Under the pieces are notes generated by a model, which was given only the letters and a program-made list of their open reading frames with translations, did not search any database and was not told the origin of the DNA. From Rhodococcus opacus (GTDB taxonomy: Bacteria > Actinomycetota > Actinomycetes > Mycobacteriales > Mycobacteriaceae), in NCBI RefSeq assembly GCF_012396235.1, contig NZ_JAAXPA010000031.1, positions 1 to 64,000 of the forward strand: a stretch of 64,000 nt of DNA, read 5' to 3'. The translations under genes were made by a program, and so were the position numbers. Positions 55,462 through 64,000 of this stretch are shown here, piece by piece. Within the stretch, counting starts at the first letter, position 1; each line of letters begins with the position of its first letter.

Positions 55462-56454
55462 GTGAAACTTCTCGTCACCGGCGGCGCCGGTTACGTCGGC
55501 AGCGTCTGCGCCCAGCGGCTGCTCGAGTGCGGCCACACGGTCGTGATTGTCGACGACCTGTCGACCGGTAACGCCGACGCGGTGCCGGCAGGAGCGGAGT
55601 TCGTCGAGGAGGACGTCGCGAGCGCAGCCGAACGGGTTCTCGGCGGCGCGGAGTTCGACGGCGTGCTGCATTTCGCCGCCCGCTCCCTCGTCGGCGAGTC
55701 GGTGGTGACGCCGGAGACGTACTGGAACGCCAACGTCGTCAAGACCCTGACCCTGCTCGAGGCGATGCGCTCGTCCGGTACCGGCCGGCTGGTGTTCTCC
55801 TCCACCGCAGCGACGTACGGCTCTCCGGAGTCCGTGCCGATCACCGAGGACGCACCGACCCGGCCGACCAACCCGTACGGTGCCACCAAACTGGCGATCG
55901 ACCACGCGATCACGTCGTACGCGGTCGCGCACGGGCTGGCGGCGTGCAGCCTGCGCTACTTCAACGTCGCGGGCGCGTACGCCGGACTCGGCGAGAACCG
56001 TCTCGTGGAAACACACCTGATCCCGCTGGTGCTGCAGGTCGCTGCCGGGCGACGGGACGAGATCTCGGTGTTCGGCACCGACTGGCCCACCCCGGACGGC
56101 ACCGCCGTCCGCGACTACATCCACATCCGCGACCTGGCAGAGGCGCATATCCTCGCGCTCGAATCGACCCGGCCCGGAACGCACCGCGTCTACAACCTCG
56201 GTACCGGCACCGGGTTCAGTGTGCGGGAGGTGATCTCGTCCTGCGAACGCGTGACGGGCCGAACTATCGCCACCCGGGACGCCCCGCGGCGCGCCGGCGA
56301 TCCGGCGGTGCTCGTCGCGTCCGGCGCACGTGTGCAGGCCGAACTGGGCTGGCGGCCGAGACACCCGGACCTCGATGAGATCGTGGCCGATGCGTGGACG
56401 TATCTGCAGTCGCTGGGCGCGCGGGAACGCTACCGTGGTGCAGTGCGGTCGTGA
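55462..56454 (+). CDS. galE: UDP-glucose 4-epimerase
   Basis: A 330-residue extended SDR. The NAD motif TGGAGYVGS is at the N-terminus, the catalytic Ser/Thr in FSSTAATYG and the YxxxK in [20 protein letters not shown] and [13 protein letters not shown] complete the GalE signature. It interconverts UDP-galactose and UDP-glucose, closing the Leloir cycle and supplying UDP-galactose for arabinogalactan. GTG at 55462 follows AAGGA. It is the last galactose gene; the DUF2252 gene starts 43 bp later. Confidence 0.96.
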   Translation: MKLLVTGGAGYVGSVCAQRLLECGHTVVIVDDLSTGNADAVPAGAEFVEEDVASAAERVLGGAEFDGVLHFAARSLVGESVVTPETYWNANVVKTLTLLEAMRSSGTGRLVFSSTAATYGSPESVPITEDAPTRPTNPYGATKLAIDHAITSYAVAHGLAACSLRYFNVAGAYAGLGENRLVETHLIPLVLQVAAGRRDEISVFGTDWPTPDGTAVRDYIHIRDLAEAHILALESTRPGTHRVYNLGTGTGFSVREVISSCERVTGRTIATRDAPRRAGDPAVLVASGARVQAELGWRPRHPDLDEIVADAWTYLQSLGARERYRGAVRS

Positions 56455-56496
56455 CGAGGCGTGTGGCGCCCCGTGGACCGCGAGAAGGAGGCTGGT

Positions 56497-57816
56497 GTGG
56501 ACGTCGCCGATTCCACGAGGCAGGGTCGGATCGTGGAGGTCCTCGTCGAGGCCTTCGCCGATCTGATGGAGGCGGACCCGAGCGCGTTTCGCACGAAGTT
56601 CCGGAAGATGGCCGCCGATCCGTTCGCCTTCTTCCGGGGCAGCGCCTGCCTCTTCTACGACGATCTGCGTGACTTCGACGATCCGTGGGCGGACGAGCGC
56701 ACCGGCCGAGTGTGGATTCACGGCGATCTACACCTGGAGAATTTCGGCACGTACATGAACTCGGAGGGCACCCTCGTCTTCGACGTCAACGATTTCGACG
56801 AGGCGTACGTGGGGCCGTTCAGCTGGGATCTTCGTCGGTTCGTCGCGAGTCTCGCACTGATGGGCTGGCAGAAGGCCCTCCCCGAGAGCGATGTCCGGGC
56901 ACTCGCCGACACGTACCTGCGCAGCTATGTCGAGCACGTCCTGCACTACGTGCAGCGGGAAGCGGACGACGCGTACGCGCTGCGCCTGGACAATTCGCGC
57001 GGCGCCATCCAGGACCTGCTGCTGAGCGCGCGCCTCGCCACCCGGGTGGACCTGCTCGAGTCCGTCACGGTGATCGAGGACTACGACCGGCGTTTCCGGC
57101 GGGGCCGCGGTGTCCGCGAACTCGACGAGAAGGAACGCAGGACCGTGTGCGAGGCGCTGGACACGTACATCGAGAGGGTGCCCCGCAGCAAGCGATCCGC
57201 GCGACCGGTGTTCTACCGAGTCAAGGACGTGGTCGGGCGGAAGGGTTTCGGGATCGGCAGCGCCGGCCTCCCGGCGTACAACGTGCTCATCGAAGGGGCG
57301 ACCCAGGCGCTCGAGAACGACATCGTGCTCTCCCTCAAGCAGGGCAACGTCGCCGCACCGAGCCGCATCGTCGACGAACCCCGGGTCCGCGACTACTTCG
57401 AGCACGAAGGCCACCGCACGGTGGTGAGTCAGCGCGCGTTGCAGGTCCACACGGATCCGCTGCTCGGCTACACGGAGATCGGCGGCACCGGTTTCGTGGT
57501 CGCCGAACTCTCCCCGTACGAACTGGACCTCGACTGGTCGGATCTCACCGAACCGGAGGACATCGCGCCGGTGCTCGAAGACCTCGGCCGGGCCACGGCG
57601 AAGGTGCATTGCGTCTCCGACGAGGACAGCGACCAGACCCTCGTCACGTTCCAGACCGAGGACGCCATCCAGAACGTGGTCGACGGCAGGCTGGACGAGT
57701 TCGTCGGCGAGATCATCGACTTCGGCATCGCGTACGCCGAGGTGAGCCGCAAGGATCACCAGCTGTTCGTGAACGCCTTCCGGGAGGGCGAGATCGCGGG
57801 CGTCTCCGCGACGTAG
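56497..57816 (+). CDS. DUF2252 protein (kinase-like fold)
   Basis: A 439-residue cytosolic protein. A phosphotransferase-like catalytic loop is visible as WIHGDLHLENFG (about residue 75), followed by VFDVNDFDEAYVGP with the metal-binding Asp, and GPFSWDLRRFVASL. These match DUF2252, a family distantly related to aminoglycoside-phosphotransferase/protein kinases. GTG at 56497 is preferred over 56461 because AAGGAGG (56485-56491) precedes it by 6 nt. It may be co-transcribed with galE or have its own promoter. It converges on iniC-like with 5 bp between stops. Substrate unknown. Confidence 0.85.
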   Translation: MDVADSTRQGRIVEVLVEAFADLMEADPSAFRTKFRKMAADPFAFFRGSACLFYDDLRDFDDPWADERTGRVWIHGDLHLENFGTYMNSEGTLVFDVNDFDEAYVGPFSWDLRRFVASLALMGWQKALPESDVRALADTYLRSYVEHVLHYVQREADDAYALRLDNSRGAIQDLLLSARLATRVDLLESVTVIEDYDRRFRRGRGVRELDEKERRTVCEALDTYIERVPRSKRSARPVFYRVKDVVGRKGFGIGSAGLPAYNVLIEGATQALENDIVLSLKQGNVAAPSRIVDEPRVRDYFEHEGHRTVVSQRALQVHTDPLLGYTEIGGTGFVVAELSPYELDLDWSDLTEPEDIAPVLEDLGRATAKVHCVSDEDSDQTLVTFQTEDAIQNVVDGRLDEFVGEIIDFGIAYAEVSRKDHQLFVNAFREGEIAGVSAT

Positions 57817-57821
57817 CCGAA

Positions 57822-59318
57822 CTACAGACGGACGGTGTTCAGTTCCTCCAGAACACCTTCCGCGCTGCGGGCCGCGACGGTGCAGGCCCTCGCGGTGAAC
57901 TGGTCGAGCAACGGGTGGCGCGCCCGTTCGCGCCACTTCCGGACCGCGGCGAGGGCCCGCATCCGCTGCAACTCCACGGAGTCGTGGCCGTCGGTGCCCA
58001 ATCGTTCGGCGATCTGGATCCCGAATCCGCCGATCAGGCGTTGCAACTCGGCCACGTCGTCGGCGGGCAACCCCACGTCGGTGGACCGCAGCCGCCCGAG
58101 CAGCCGCAGTTCCTGGAAACCGTGCACGTCGGAGAGCAGCCGTTCGGCCGACATCAGGATCTCACCCGCACCCTGCACCGGATGTGCCGTGAGCACCCGC
58201 TTGAGTGCCACGAGTGCCGAATGGGTCTTCAACTGATCGGTCCGCTGCCCGAACTGGATGTCGATCACCTGACGCAATTCGTCGAGGCCGCTGCGTTCCA
58301 CCAGTTCCGCCGCCAGCGTCGGCGAGTCCTTGGTGCCCAACCGGATCAGGGTCACCGCCATCCGGATCCCGAAGAGCCCGAAGCGGTCTGCCAACTGAGC
58401 CCGCATCCGGGCGTCCACGGGAAGCGGACTGTCCTCACGCGCGAACCGGTCGGCCGACAGCATCGCCAGGTTCAGATCGTCCACCGGAACCTCGGCCAGA
58501 TGCTGGAACGCGCTGAACTCCGCCTGACGCATCGTGCGCGCGCCGAGCGCCAGCAGACCCGCGACGGGGACGACGGCCTGACACAGCCCGGTGCGCTCGA
58601 GCTCGCCCGCGAACCGGGACGCCACCTCCTTCGCGGACATCATGGCGTCCAGGCGTCCCGCCCCCACCTCGTCGGCCCGCGACACGACACCGACCACCCC
58701 GAGCGGTCCCGATTCGTCGCCCACGTGGTCGCCGATCTGACCGAGGAACTGGACGTCGGTCGCGTTGAGCGTGCGCAGCAGGTAGACCACGGCGTCGGCG
58801 CCGGACGCCTCGTTGTCGGGTGTGAGCATCTCGAGGGTGCGGGCCGAGACGTCCCGCGACAGTGAGGACGTGCCCGGGGTGTCGATGATCGTCGTGTGCG
58901 CCAGGGCGGACGACGGCCACTCCACGTCGAGGCGGTCCACCCGGTCGGCGGTGAGGTGGCCGAGGTCGAACGTGAGATGTCCGTCCCGGCGCAGCACCGG
59001 GACGTTGGCGGAACGCTGAGCGCCGCTGCCGTTGTCCGGCTGATACCAGGCCGTCACGGTGGGCGTCGACCCGCTCCGATACCAGGTGACGACGCGGGTG
59101 CACTCGGTCGCGTCGGTGGGCGCGATATCCTGCCCCACCAGGGAATTGAGCAGAGTGGACTTGCCGGCCTTCAGCGAACCGGCCAGGGCCACGCGCAGCG
59201 GTTGTTCCAGTCGCCGGGCACATTCGGTCAGCTGATCCCGAATCTCGGGTCTGCCCGCGTACAGCTGCCGGGCGGACGCGATGAGTGCCCGGGCCTCGTG
59301 AAGTGGAGCGGCCGTCAT
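57822..59318 (-). CDS. iniC: Dynamin-like GTPase, IniC-like
   Basis: A 498-residue dynamin-like GTPase. G1 GSLKAGKSTLLNSLVG near residue 48, G3 DTPGTSS and G4 SRADE are present; the rest is helical. M. tuberculosis IniC (493 aa) is similar in length and context. Its start overlaps the stop of the IniA-like gene (ATGA). Dynamin-like pairs usually form hetero-oligomers on membranes; here a role at the cell envelope is inferred from the ini link. Symbol by context and length, not by alignment. Confidence 0.85.
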   Translation of the reverse strand: MTAAPLHEARALIASARQLYAGRPEIRDQLTECARRLEQPLRVALAGSLKAGKSTLLNSLVGQDIAPTDATECTRVVTWYRSGSTPTVTAWYQPDNGSGAQRSANVPVLRRDGHLTFDLGHLTADRVDRLDVEWPSSALAHTTIIDTPGTSSLSRDVSARTLEMLTPDNEASGADAVVYLLRTLNATDVQFLGQIGDHVGDESGPLGVVGVVSRADEVGAGRLDAMMSAKEVASRFAGELERTGLCQAVVPVAGLLALGARTMRQAEFSAFQHLAEVPVDDLNLAMLSADRFAREDSPLPVDARMRAQLADRFGLFGIRMAVTLIRLGTKDSPTLAAELVERSGLDELRQVIDIQFGQRTDQLKTHSALVALKRVLTAHPVQGAGEILMSAERLLSDVHGFQELRLLGRLRSTDVGLPADDVAELQRLIGGFGIQIAERLGTDGHDSVELQRMRALAAVRKWRERARHPLLDQFTARACTVAARSAEGVLEELNTVRL

Positions 59319-61159
59319 GCCGTGACCGCTCCCGCGTCGCCTGCGACGAGTTGCGCGGCTTGCTGTTTCAGTTCGGATGCGACGTGGAGATCCTTTTCGA
59401 GCTGCGCGATCCGACGGGTCCGTTCGGTGGACTCGAGGTTCGCCGCCTCCTGCGCGCCGCGCAGCGAGTCGTTGATCGACCGCAGCGCCTGCTCGGCGAT
59501 CGCGCTGAAATGATCGCGCAGCAAGCGCTGGATCGACCGGAGCCGATCCTTCGACTCCTTGCCCACCTGGAAGCTGGCGTCGTCGGCGAACCGGCGGATC
59601 GCGGCCTTCGCCTCCGCACGCCGCTTCAGGATCCGGCTCTCCTTGTCTTCCCGGTACGCCTTGGTGCCGAGGAGGACTCCGGCGCCGATCGAGATCGGAT
59701 TGACCAGGGCCATCCCCATCATCGTGGTGATCAGACCGAACATGAGGACGCCGCCGTACGATCCGCGCATTCCGACGAGAACCTTCTGCGTGATGCCGAT
59801 GCGTCCGGCCTCGAGGTCCGCGAGCGAGGCCACCGGTTCGAGAACACCGTCGACGTTCGCGACGTCCAGGTGCGGCAGTTCGACGGCACCCGTCTCGGCG
59901 AAGTGCTGCGCCACCACCTCGGCCAGCCACAGCGCGCGGTCGTGGGCCCAGACGAAGTTGTCGCCGATCGCGGTGGCGAATTCCTGCTCGAGCCACTGGC
60001 CCAGCGCGTCCCAGTCCTTGCCGGGGTCGCCCTCGTCTACGGTCTCCTCCGCCTCACGGGTGACGCGGCGCAACCGGTCCCGGAGGTCGTGGTCGATGTC
60101 CGCGGCCAGGTCGGCGATGCCGTCGCCGAGCGTCTGCTGCCACAGCGACGTCTTCTTGTGCAGCTCCTCGGCGGCGGCCTTCGCCTTCTGCAGTTCGGCG
60201 ACCGCTGCGACGCCCTTCGCCGGATCACGCAGGGCGGCAAGCTCACTGCCGATCCCCAGGGTGAGATGCTCGGCCGCGGAGGACACGTCCAGCGACACGG
60301 CCCGCCGTGTGTTCGCCTCCGCCCGCGCCACCACCCGTTCGCGCAGGAACGCGTACAGGTCGACGAAACCGGATTCGGTGTTGAGTTCCTCGTCCTGCAG
60401 TCGCAGCGCGTGCGACCGCAGCACCGAGGAGATCGGGATCAGGGGAACGTCGAGACCGGCGCGCGCGAGGTGCCCGCGGTCGGCCTCGACGATCTCGCGC
60501 CAGTGCGGGTACAGGTCCGTCTTGCTGATCAGGCACGCCACCGACGGGCACAGGCTCGTGACCTGACGGATGAAACCGAGCTCCGGTTCGGTGAATTCCT
60601 GGCTGGCGTCGGAGAGAACGAACACGGCGTCCGACGCCGGAATCAGCCCGAGTGTGCTCGCGGCGTGCGGGTTGCCGGCGCCGCCCACGCCGGGTGTGTC
60701 GACCAGGACCAGACCGTCCGCGAGCAGCGGACTCGGGACGTTGACCTCCACCCGCAGCACCTCCCGGCCCTCGGCGCGGGGCGAGGCCGGCGTGATGCCG
60801 TTCAGCTCGTCGAGCGGAAGAGGAACCCGGATCGGGTCGGCGCCCGGATCGGCGAGGAGCAGTTCCGCCGACGCCGTCTCGGCGTTCTGGACGACGGTCG
60901 GGATCGCGGTGGTCTCGTCGTCACCCACCGAGCACACGGTGAGGTTGAGAAGGGAATTCACGAACTGGCTCTTGCCCTGCTTGAGCGGTCCGACCACCAC
61001 GATCCGCATCCGTGGGTCCTGCACCCGGGTCCGGGCCGAGTCCAGGCGCTGCGCCAGGTCGCCGCGCCCGAACCTCTTCGCCACGTCCAGGGCCTGCTCG
61101 AGCAACGCCGTCATCGACTGGGACCCGGCTGGACTCTTCTCGGCGGCTGCACTGTCCAT
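59315..61159 (-). CDS. iniA: Dynamin-like GTPase with membrane segment, IniA-like
   Basis: A 614-residue bacterial dynamin-like protein. G1 GPLKQGKSQFVNSLLN (about residue 58), G3 DTPGVGGAGNP and G4 SKTDLYPHW are clear. A hydrophobic stretch near residue 485 (GGVLMFGLITTMMGMALVNP) resembles the membrane-inserting loop of IniA. Long helical regions flank it. M. tuberculosis IniA is induced by isoniazid and ethambutol and remodels membrane. It is coupled to the IniC-like gene, and 170 bp downstream of the repeat protein with two hairpins between. Confidence 0.87.
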   Translation of the reverse strand: MDSAAAEKSPAGSQSMTALLEQALDVAKRFGRGDLAQRLDSARTRVQDPRMRIVVVGPLKQGKSQFVNSLLNLTVCSVGDDETTAIPTVVQNAETASAELLLADPGADPIRVPLPLDELNGITPASPRAEGREVLRVEVNVPSPLLADGLVLVDTPGVGGAGNPHAASTLGLIPASDAVFVLSDASQEFTEPELGFIRQVTSLCPSVACLISKTDLYPHWREIVEADRGHLARAGLDVPLIPISSVLRSHALRLQDEELNTESGFVDLYAFLRERVVARAEANTRRAVSLDVSSAAEHLTLGIGSELAALRDPAKGVAAVAELQKAKAAAEELHKKTSLWQQTLGDGIADLAADIDHDLRDRLRRVTREAEETVDEGDPGKDWDALGQWLEQEFATAIGDNFVWAHDRALWLAEVVAQHFAETGAVELPHLDVANVDGVLEPVASLADLEAGRIGITQKVLVGMRGSYGGVLMFGLITTMMGMALVNPISIGAGVLLGTKAYREDKESRILKRRAEAKAAIRRFADDASFQVGKESKDRLRSIQRLLRDHFSAIAEQALRSINDSLRGAQEAANLESTERTRRIAQLEKDLHVASELKQQAAQLVAGDAGAVTA

Positions 61160-61234
61160 GAGCTTCGTTGACCCGCAATTCTTCCGACCTCTGTGCGGAC
61201 ACCACGTTCAGTGCACCGACACCCGACTGTGAAA

Positions 61235-61265
61235 CAGCCCCGCACGCATAACGCGTCCGGGGCTG
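61235..61265. terminator. Weaker hairpin in the IniB-like/IniA-like gap
   Basis: CAGCCCCG (61235-61242) and CGGGGCTG (61258-61265) form an 8-bp stem with a 15-nt loop between the two genes. On the minus strand it would be read after the stronger hairpin. It may be a second terminator or part of the iniA leader. Confidence 0.5.
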
Positions 61266-61280
61266 ATTTCGTTACATCGT

Positions 61281-61325
61281 ACGGCGGTTCCGGCCGCCCC
61301 GTCTGGGGGATGCCGGAACCGCCGT
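61281..61325 (-). terminator. Hairpin directly after the repeat-protein gene
   Basis: A perfect 14-bp stem (61281-61294 with 61312-61325, arm ACGGCGGTTCCGGC) with a 17-nt loop begins 4 bp past the stop at 61330. It should end or attenuate transcription before the dynamin genes. Confidence 0.82.
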
Positions 61326-61329
61326 CTCA

Positions 61330-64000
61330 TCACGGCTCGAGGTGATCGACCACGTCCGTGACGTCGTGCGTCGTGGCCACCGAGGAGTCGGTGTCACCGA
61401 ACAGCGAGCCGTCGGTGTCCGCGTGCAGGCCCGAGTCGGCGCCGAACGCGTTGTCCGCGTCGATCGACGACCAGGTGTCGGCGCCGGTGTCGACGGCACC
61501 GCCCAGGGTGGACCCCAGTCCGCCTGCGATCGACCCGGTGGTGTCGGCCACGACCCCGCCGACCGCACCGAGGTCGGCCGCACCGTCCGTGGTCGCGTCC
61601 GCGTCGGCGGAACCGCCGGCCGACGCTCCACCGTCGACCGAACCACCGGCGGACGCTCCGCCGTCGACGGCACCGCCCACTGCGGCTCCACCGTCGACCG
61701 CTCCGCCGACCGCACCGTCGAGTGCGCCTCCGACCGAGGTGCCGAGCGATCCGAGGCCACCCACGCCACCGGACAATCCGGCGCCGAGGTCGGTGACCGC
61801 GTCGGTGGTGGCGTCCAGGCCACCGGTCAGACCGGCAGTGGCGTCGACCGCGCTGTCCAGGCCGCCTTCGACTCCACCGGCCACGTCGCCGCCGATTCCG
61901 GCCGCGGCATCCACGGTGCCGCCGAGACTTCCGCCGACATTCGCAGCCGTGTCCAGAGCGCCACCGACCGTGCCACCCAGATTGGCCGCCGTGTCCAGCG
62001 CGCCACCGAGATTCGCGTCCACGTTCGCACCGGCGTCGGCGACCGCGCCGACCGAGGCGCCGGCCTCACCCACCGCGTCGACGGCACCGCCGACGCTGCC
62101 GGTCAGTGCCGAGCCGAGGCCCGCACCGGTTTCGAAGATTCCACCCAGACCACCGGTGAGGCCGCTGGTCAGACCGGCGCCCAGGCCACCGGCCGTGTCC
62201 AGTCCGCCGACCAGGTTGGTTCCGAGGCTGCCGCCCAGGTCCGCTCCGGCGTCGGCAACCGCACCGACACCCGCCGCGACACCGGCACCGATGCCTGCCG
62301 CGGCGTCCGCGCCGCCTGCGACGCCGCCGCCGACCGCGCCGCCCACGTTGCCCGTGACGTCACTGCCCACGTCGAGCAGTCCGCCGAGCGCGCCGTCGAT
62401 GCCGCCCGTCAGGCCACCCGCGAGATCGGTGCCCGCGTCGAGCGCACCGTCCAGGGCGCCGCCCACGCCTGCTGCGGCGCCGAGTCCGAGGTCGGCGTCC
62501 AGAGCGGAGTCCAGATCGAGTCCGCCACCGGCCTCCAGAGCCGTCTCCAGTGCGGAACCGAGGGTCGCGCTGAGATCGCCGTCGGTTCCGAGGACGCCGC
62601 CGAGCGCGGTGCCCAGCGTGCTGCCGATGCTGCCCTCCGCGCCGAGAACGCTGTCGAGGTCGAGGGCGCCGCCGGTCTCCAGCGCACCGCCGAGCACTCC
62701 GCCGAGCGCCGCGCCGAGGTCGGCGCCCGCGCCGCCACCGACACCGAACGCACCGCCGAGCAGGCCGCCCAGGTCGGTAACGCCGCCGAGGTCGACTCCG
62801 CCGTCCGCGCCGAGCACCGCGTCGAGGGCCGCACCCAGACCGGCGGTGGCGTCACCGTCGACTCCGAGCACCCCGCCGAGCGCGCCACTGATGGTGGTGC
62901 CCAGGTCGGCGCCCGTGTCGAGGACACCGCCCAGCCCGAGGCCGCTCTCCAGGGCGCCGCCCAGGACCGTGCCCAGATTCGCGCCTGCCTCGCCACCCAG
63001 CCCGAGGGCTCCGCTCAGCGCCGTCGTCAGCTCCGACGTCAGTTCTCCGCCGAGACCGAGGTCGGCGCCCAGTCCGCCGTCCAACAGACCGCCCAGGTCG
63101 ATGTCCGTCACGCCGCCTGCGCCGAGCACGGCGTCGAGGGTGCTGCCCAGTTCCGCGGCCAGGCCGCCGTCCAGGCCGAGGGCTCCGCCGAGGACCGTGC
63201 CGAGTGCGGCGTCCAATCCCAGTCCGCTGTCGAGTGCGCCGGACAGGGCTCCGCCGAGGCCACCCTCCAGATCGAGGGCGCCGCCGAGCAGACCACCCAG
63301 GGCTCCACCGAGATCGCCGCTGACGTCACCGCCCGCGCCGAGGACGCCACCGAGGATGCCGCTCAGCGCGCCACCGAGGTCGCCGTCGGCACCGAGAACG
63401 GCGCCGAGGTCGAGGCCGCCACCGGCACCGAGAACGGCGTCCAGTGCGGTACCCAGACCGGCCGTGAGGTCGCCGCCGACTCCGAGTTCACCGCCGAGCA
63501 GTCCGCTCAGCGCACCGCCGAGGCTGCCGCCCGCACCGAGGATCGCGTCGAGGTCCAGTCCGCCGCCCAGGTCCGCGATCGAACCGAGGGTCGCGCCGAG
63601 TGCGCCACCGAGGTCTGCGCTGAGGTCGCCGCCCGCACCGAGGACGCCACCGAGTGCGCCACCGAGAACCGCGCCGAGGTCGGTGCCGAGGACTCCGCCG
63701 AGCGAGCCGGCGACGTCACCGAGCAGTTCACCGCCGAGCAGCCCTTCGAGGGTGGCGCCCAGTCCGCCGCCGGCGCCGATCGCCGCGTCGAGGGCACCGC
63801 CCAGCGCGCCACCGAGACCGGCGTCGACCCCGAGCACGCCGCCGAGGGTCGTTCCGAGCACCCCACCGAGGTCGAGGCCGCCACCGAGTCCGGCGAGGAT
63901 GTCACCGTCCAGGCTGCCACCGAGGTCGACGACGCTTCCGAGAGCGGCACCGAGAGCCGCACCCAGCTCGGCGCCCAGGTCGCCGCCGATCGACAGTGCG
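61330..64000 (-). CDS. Giant Gly/Ala/Leu/Asp repeat protein, IniB-like (5' end outside window)
   Basis: At least 889 residues are encoded and the frame is still open at the window edge, so the start lies beyond 64000. The sequence is almost entirely Gly, Ala, Leu, Val, Asp, Thr, Ser, with few Ile, Glu, Asn; I see no Lys, Arg or Cys, and Phe, Trp and His only in single spots. The upstream two-thirds repeats DLGGALGGVLGAGGDL-type units (about 18-20 residues, Leu every third or fourth position). The downstream third changes to GGALDTAANLGG, then 9-10-residue GGAVDGGAA units. The C-terminus is a non-repeat acidic tail ending DVVDHLEP. Placement before two dynamin-like genes and the Gly/Ala-rich nature fit IniB. 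Role probably envelope-associated; no enzyme motif. Confidence 0.85.
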   Translation of the reverse strand, partial: ALSIGGDLGAELGAALGAALGSVVDLGGSLDGDILAGLGGGLDLGGVLGTTLGGVLGVDAGLGGALGGALDAAIGAGGGLGATLEGLLGGELLGDVAGSLGGVLGTDLGAVLGGALGGVLGAGGDLSADLGGALGATLGSIADLGGGLDLDAILGAGGSLGGALSGLLGGELGVGGDLTAGLGTALDAVLGAGGGLDLGAVLGADGDLGGALSGILGGVLGAGGDVSGDLGGALGGLLGGALDLEGGLGGALSGALDSGLGLDAALGTVLGGALGLDGGLAAELGSTLDAVLGAGGVTDIDLGGLLDGGLGADLGLGGELTSELTTALSGALGLGGEAGANLGTVLGGALESGLGLGGVLDTGADLGTTISGALGGVLGVDGDATAGLGAALDAVLGADGGVDLGGVTDLGGLLGGAFGVGGGAGADLGAALGGVLGGALETGGALDLDSVLGAEGSIGSTLGTALGGVLGTDGDLSATLGSALETALEAGGGLDLDSALDADLGLGAAAGVGGALDGALDAGTDLAGGLTGGIDGALGGLLDVGSDVTGNVGGAVGGGVAGGADAAAGIGAGVAAGVGAVADAGADLGGSLGTNLVGGLDTAGGLGAGLTSGLTGGLGGIFETGAGLGSALTGSVGGAVDAVGEAGASVGAVADAGANVDANLGGALDTAANLGGTVGGALDTAANVGGSLGGTVDAAAGIGGDVAGGVEGGLDSAVDATAGLTGGLDATTDAVTDLGAGLSGGVGGLGSLGTSVGGALDGAVGGAVDGGAAVGGAVDGGASAGGSVDGGASAGGSADADATTDGAADLGAVGGVVADTTGSIAGGLGSTLGGAVDTGADTWSSIDADNAFGADSGLHADTDGSLFGDTDSSVATTHDVTDVVDHLEP

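Noticed and set aside
61330-64000. CRISPR array or non-coding tandem repeat in the repeat-rich DNA
   Set aside because: Units are degenerate, always multiples of three, and encode one uninterrupted frame with a normal stop.

Overview
The window is very GC-rich, densely coding actinobacterial chromosome, most likely a Rhodococcus of the opacus/jostii type or a close mycolic-acid-forming relative. The basis is GTG/TTG starts, a mycolyltransferase-type secreted esterase, an iniB-iniA-iniC-like locus, HspR/HAIR-controlled chaperone genes, and gene order shared with Mycobacterium tuberculosis. I saw no tRNA, rRNA, CRISPR array, transposase, integrase or phage gene. No gene-free stretch exceeds about 300 bases; the longest are the leaders upstream of dnaK, the response regulator, the Baeyer-Villiger-type monooxygenase and benE.

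Layout. 1-8.4 kb: a truncated membrane protein, fba, two DedA proteins, a CobW/COG0523 GTPase behind a Zur-box-like operator, a flavin monooxygenase, a GH76-like glycosidase, a SpoU methyltransferase and a Thr-rich lipoprotein. 8.5-16.8 kb: accessory metabolism (YhhN protein, gamma-butyrolactone-receptor-like TetR, BenE, DUF1992, a Baeyer-Villiger-type monooxygenase with SRPBCC protein, MarR plus MFS exporter). 16.9-27.4 kb: pyrE, an SDR, two membrane-anchored proteins, clpB with a HAIR box, a mycolyltransferase-like esterase and three related flavohemoglobin/reductase genes. 27.5-36.8 kb: acyl-CoA ligase, CinA domain, ChaB-ADH-Rieske oxidoreductase operon, DJ-1/PfpI protein, DUF4383, a NarL-type two-component system and a small secreted protein. 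36.9-41.0 kb: dnaK-grpE-dnaJ-hspR with two HAIR-like boxes. 41.3-43.2 kb: small membrane or secreted proteins, one with three 14-residue acidic repeats, and a DinB protein. 43.4-56.5 kb: a divergent galactoside locus. 56.5-64 kb: DUF2252 protein, iniC- and iniA-like dynamin GTPases, and a very long Gly/Ala/Leu/Asp repeat protein that runs off the window.

How the genes fit together. The galactoside locus looks self-contained. One arm encodes a Tat-type lipoprotein binding protein, two ABC permeases and a GH36 alpha-galactosidase. The other encodes a GH42 beta-galactosidase, a DeoR repressor, galT, galK, the ABC ATPase and galE. Uptake, hydrolysis and the Leloir pathway therefore sit around one 225-bp control region that carries operator-like palindromes of two kinds. 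The dnaK operon and clpB probably form an HspR regulon. The ini-like locus probably acts at the cell envelope.

Of most interest for follow-up: the >=889-residue repeat protein with no visible Lys, Arg or Cys; the 3 x 14-residue acidic repeat secreted peptide; the three-gene flavohemoglobin cluster; the Zur-box/CobW gene; the two-operator galactoside control region; and families of near-identical hairpin terminators.
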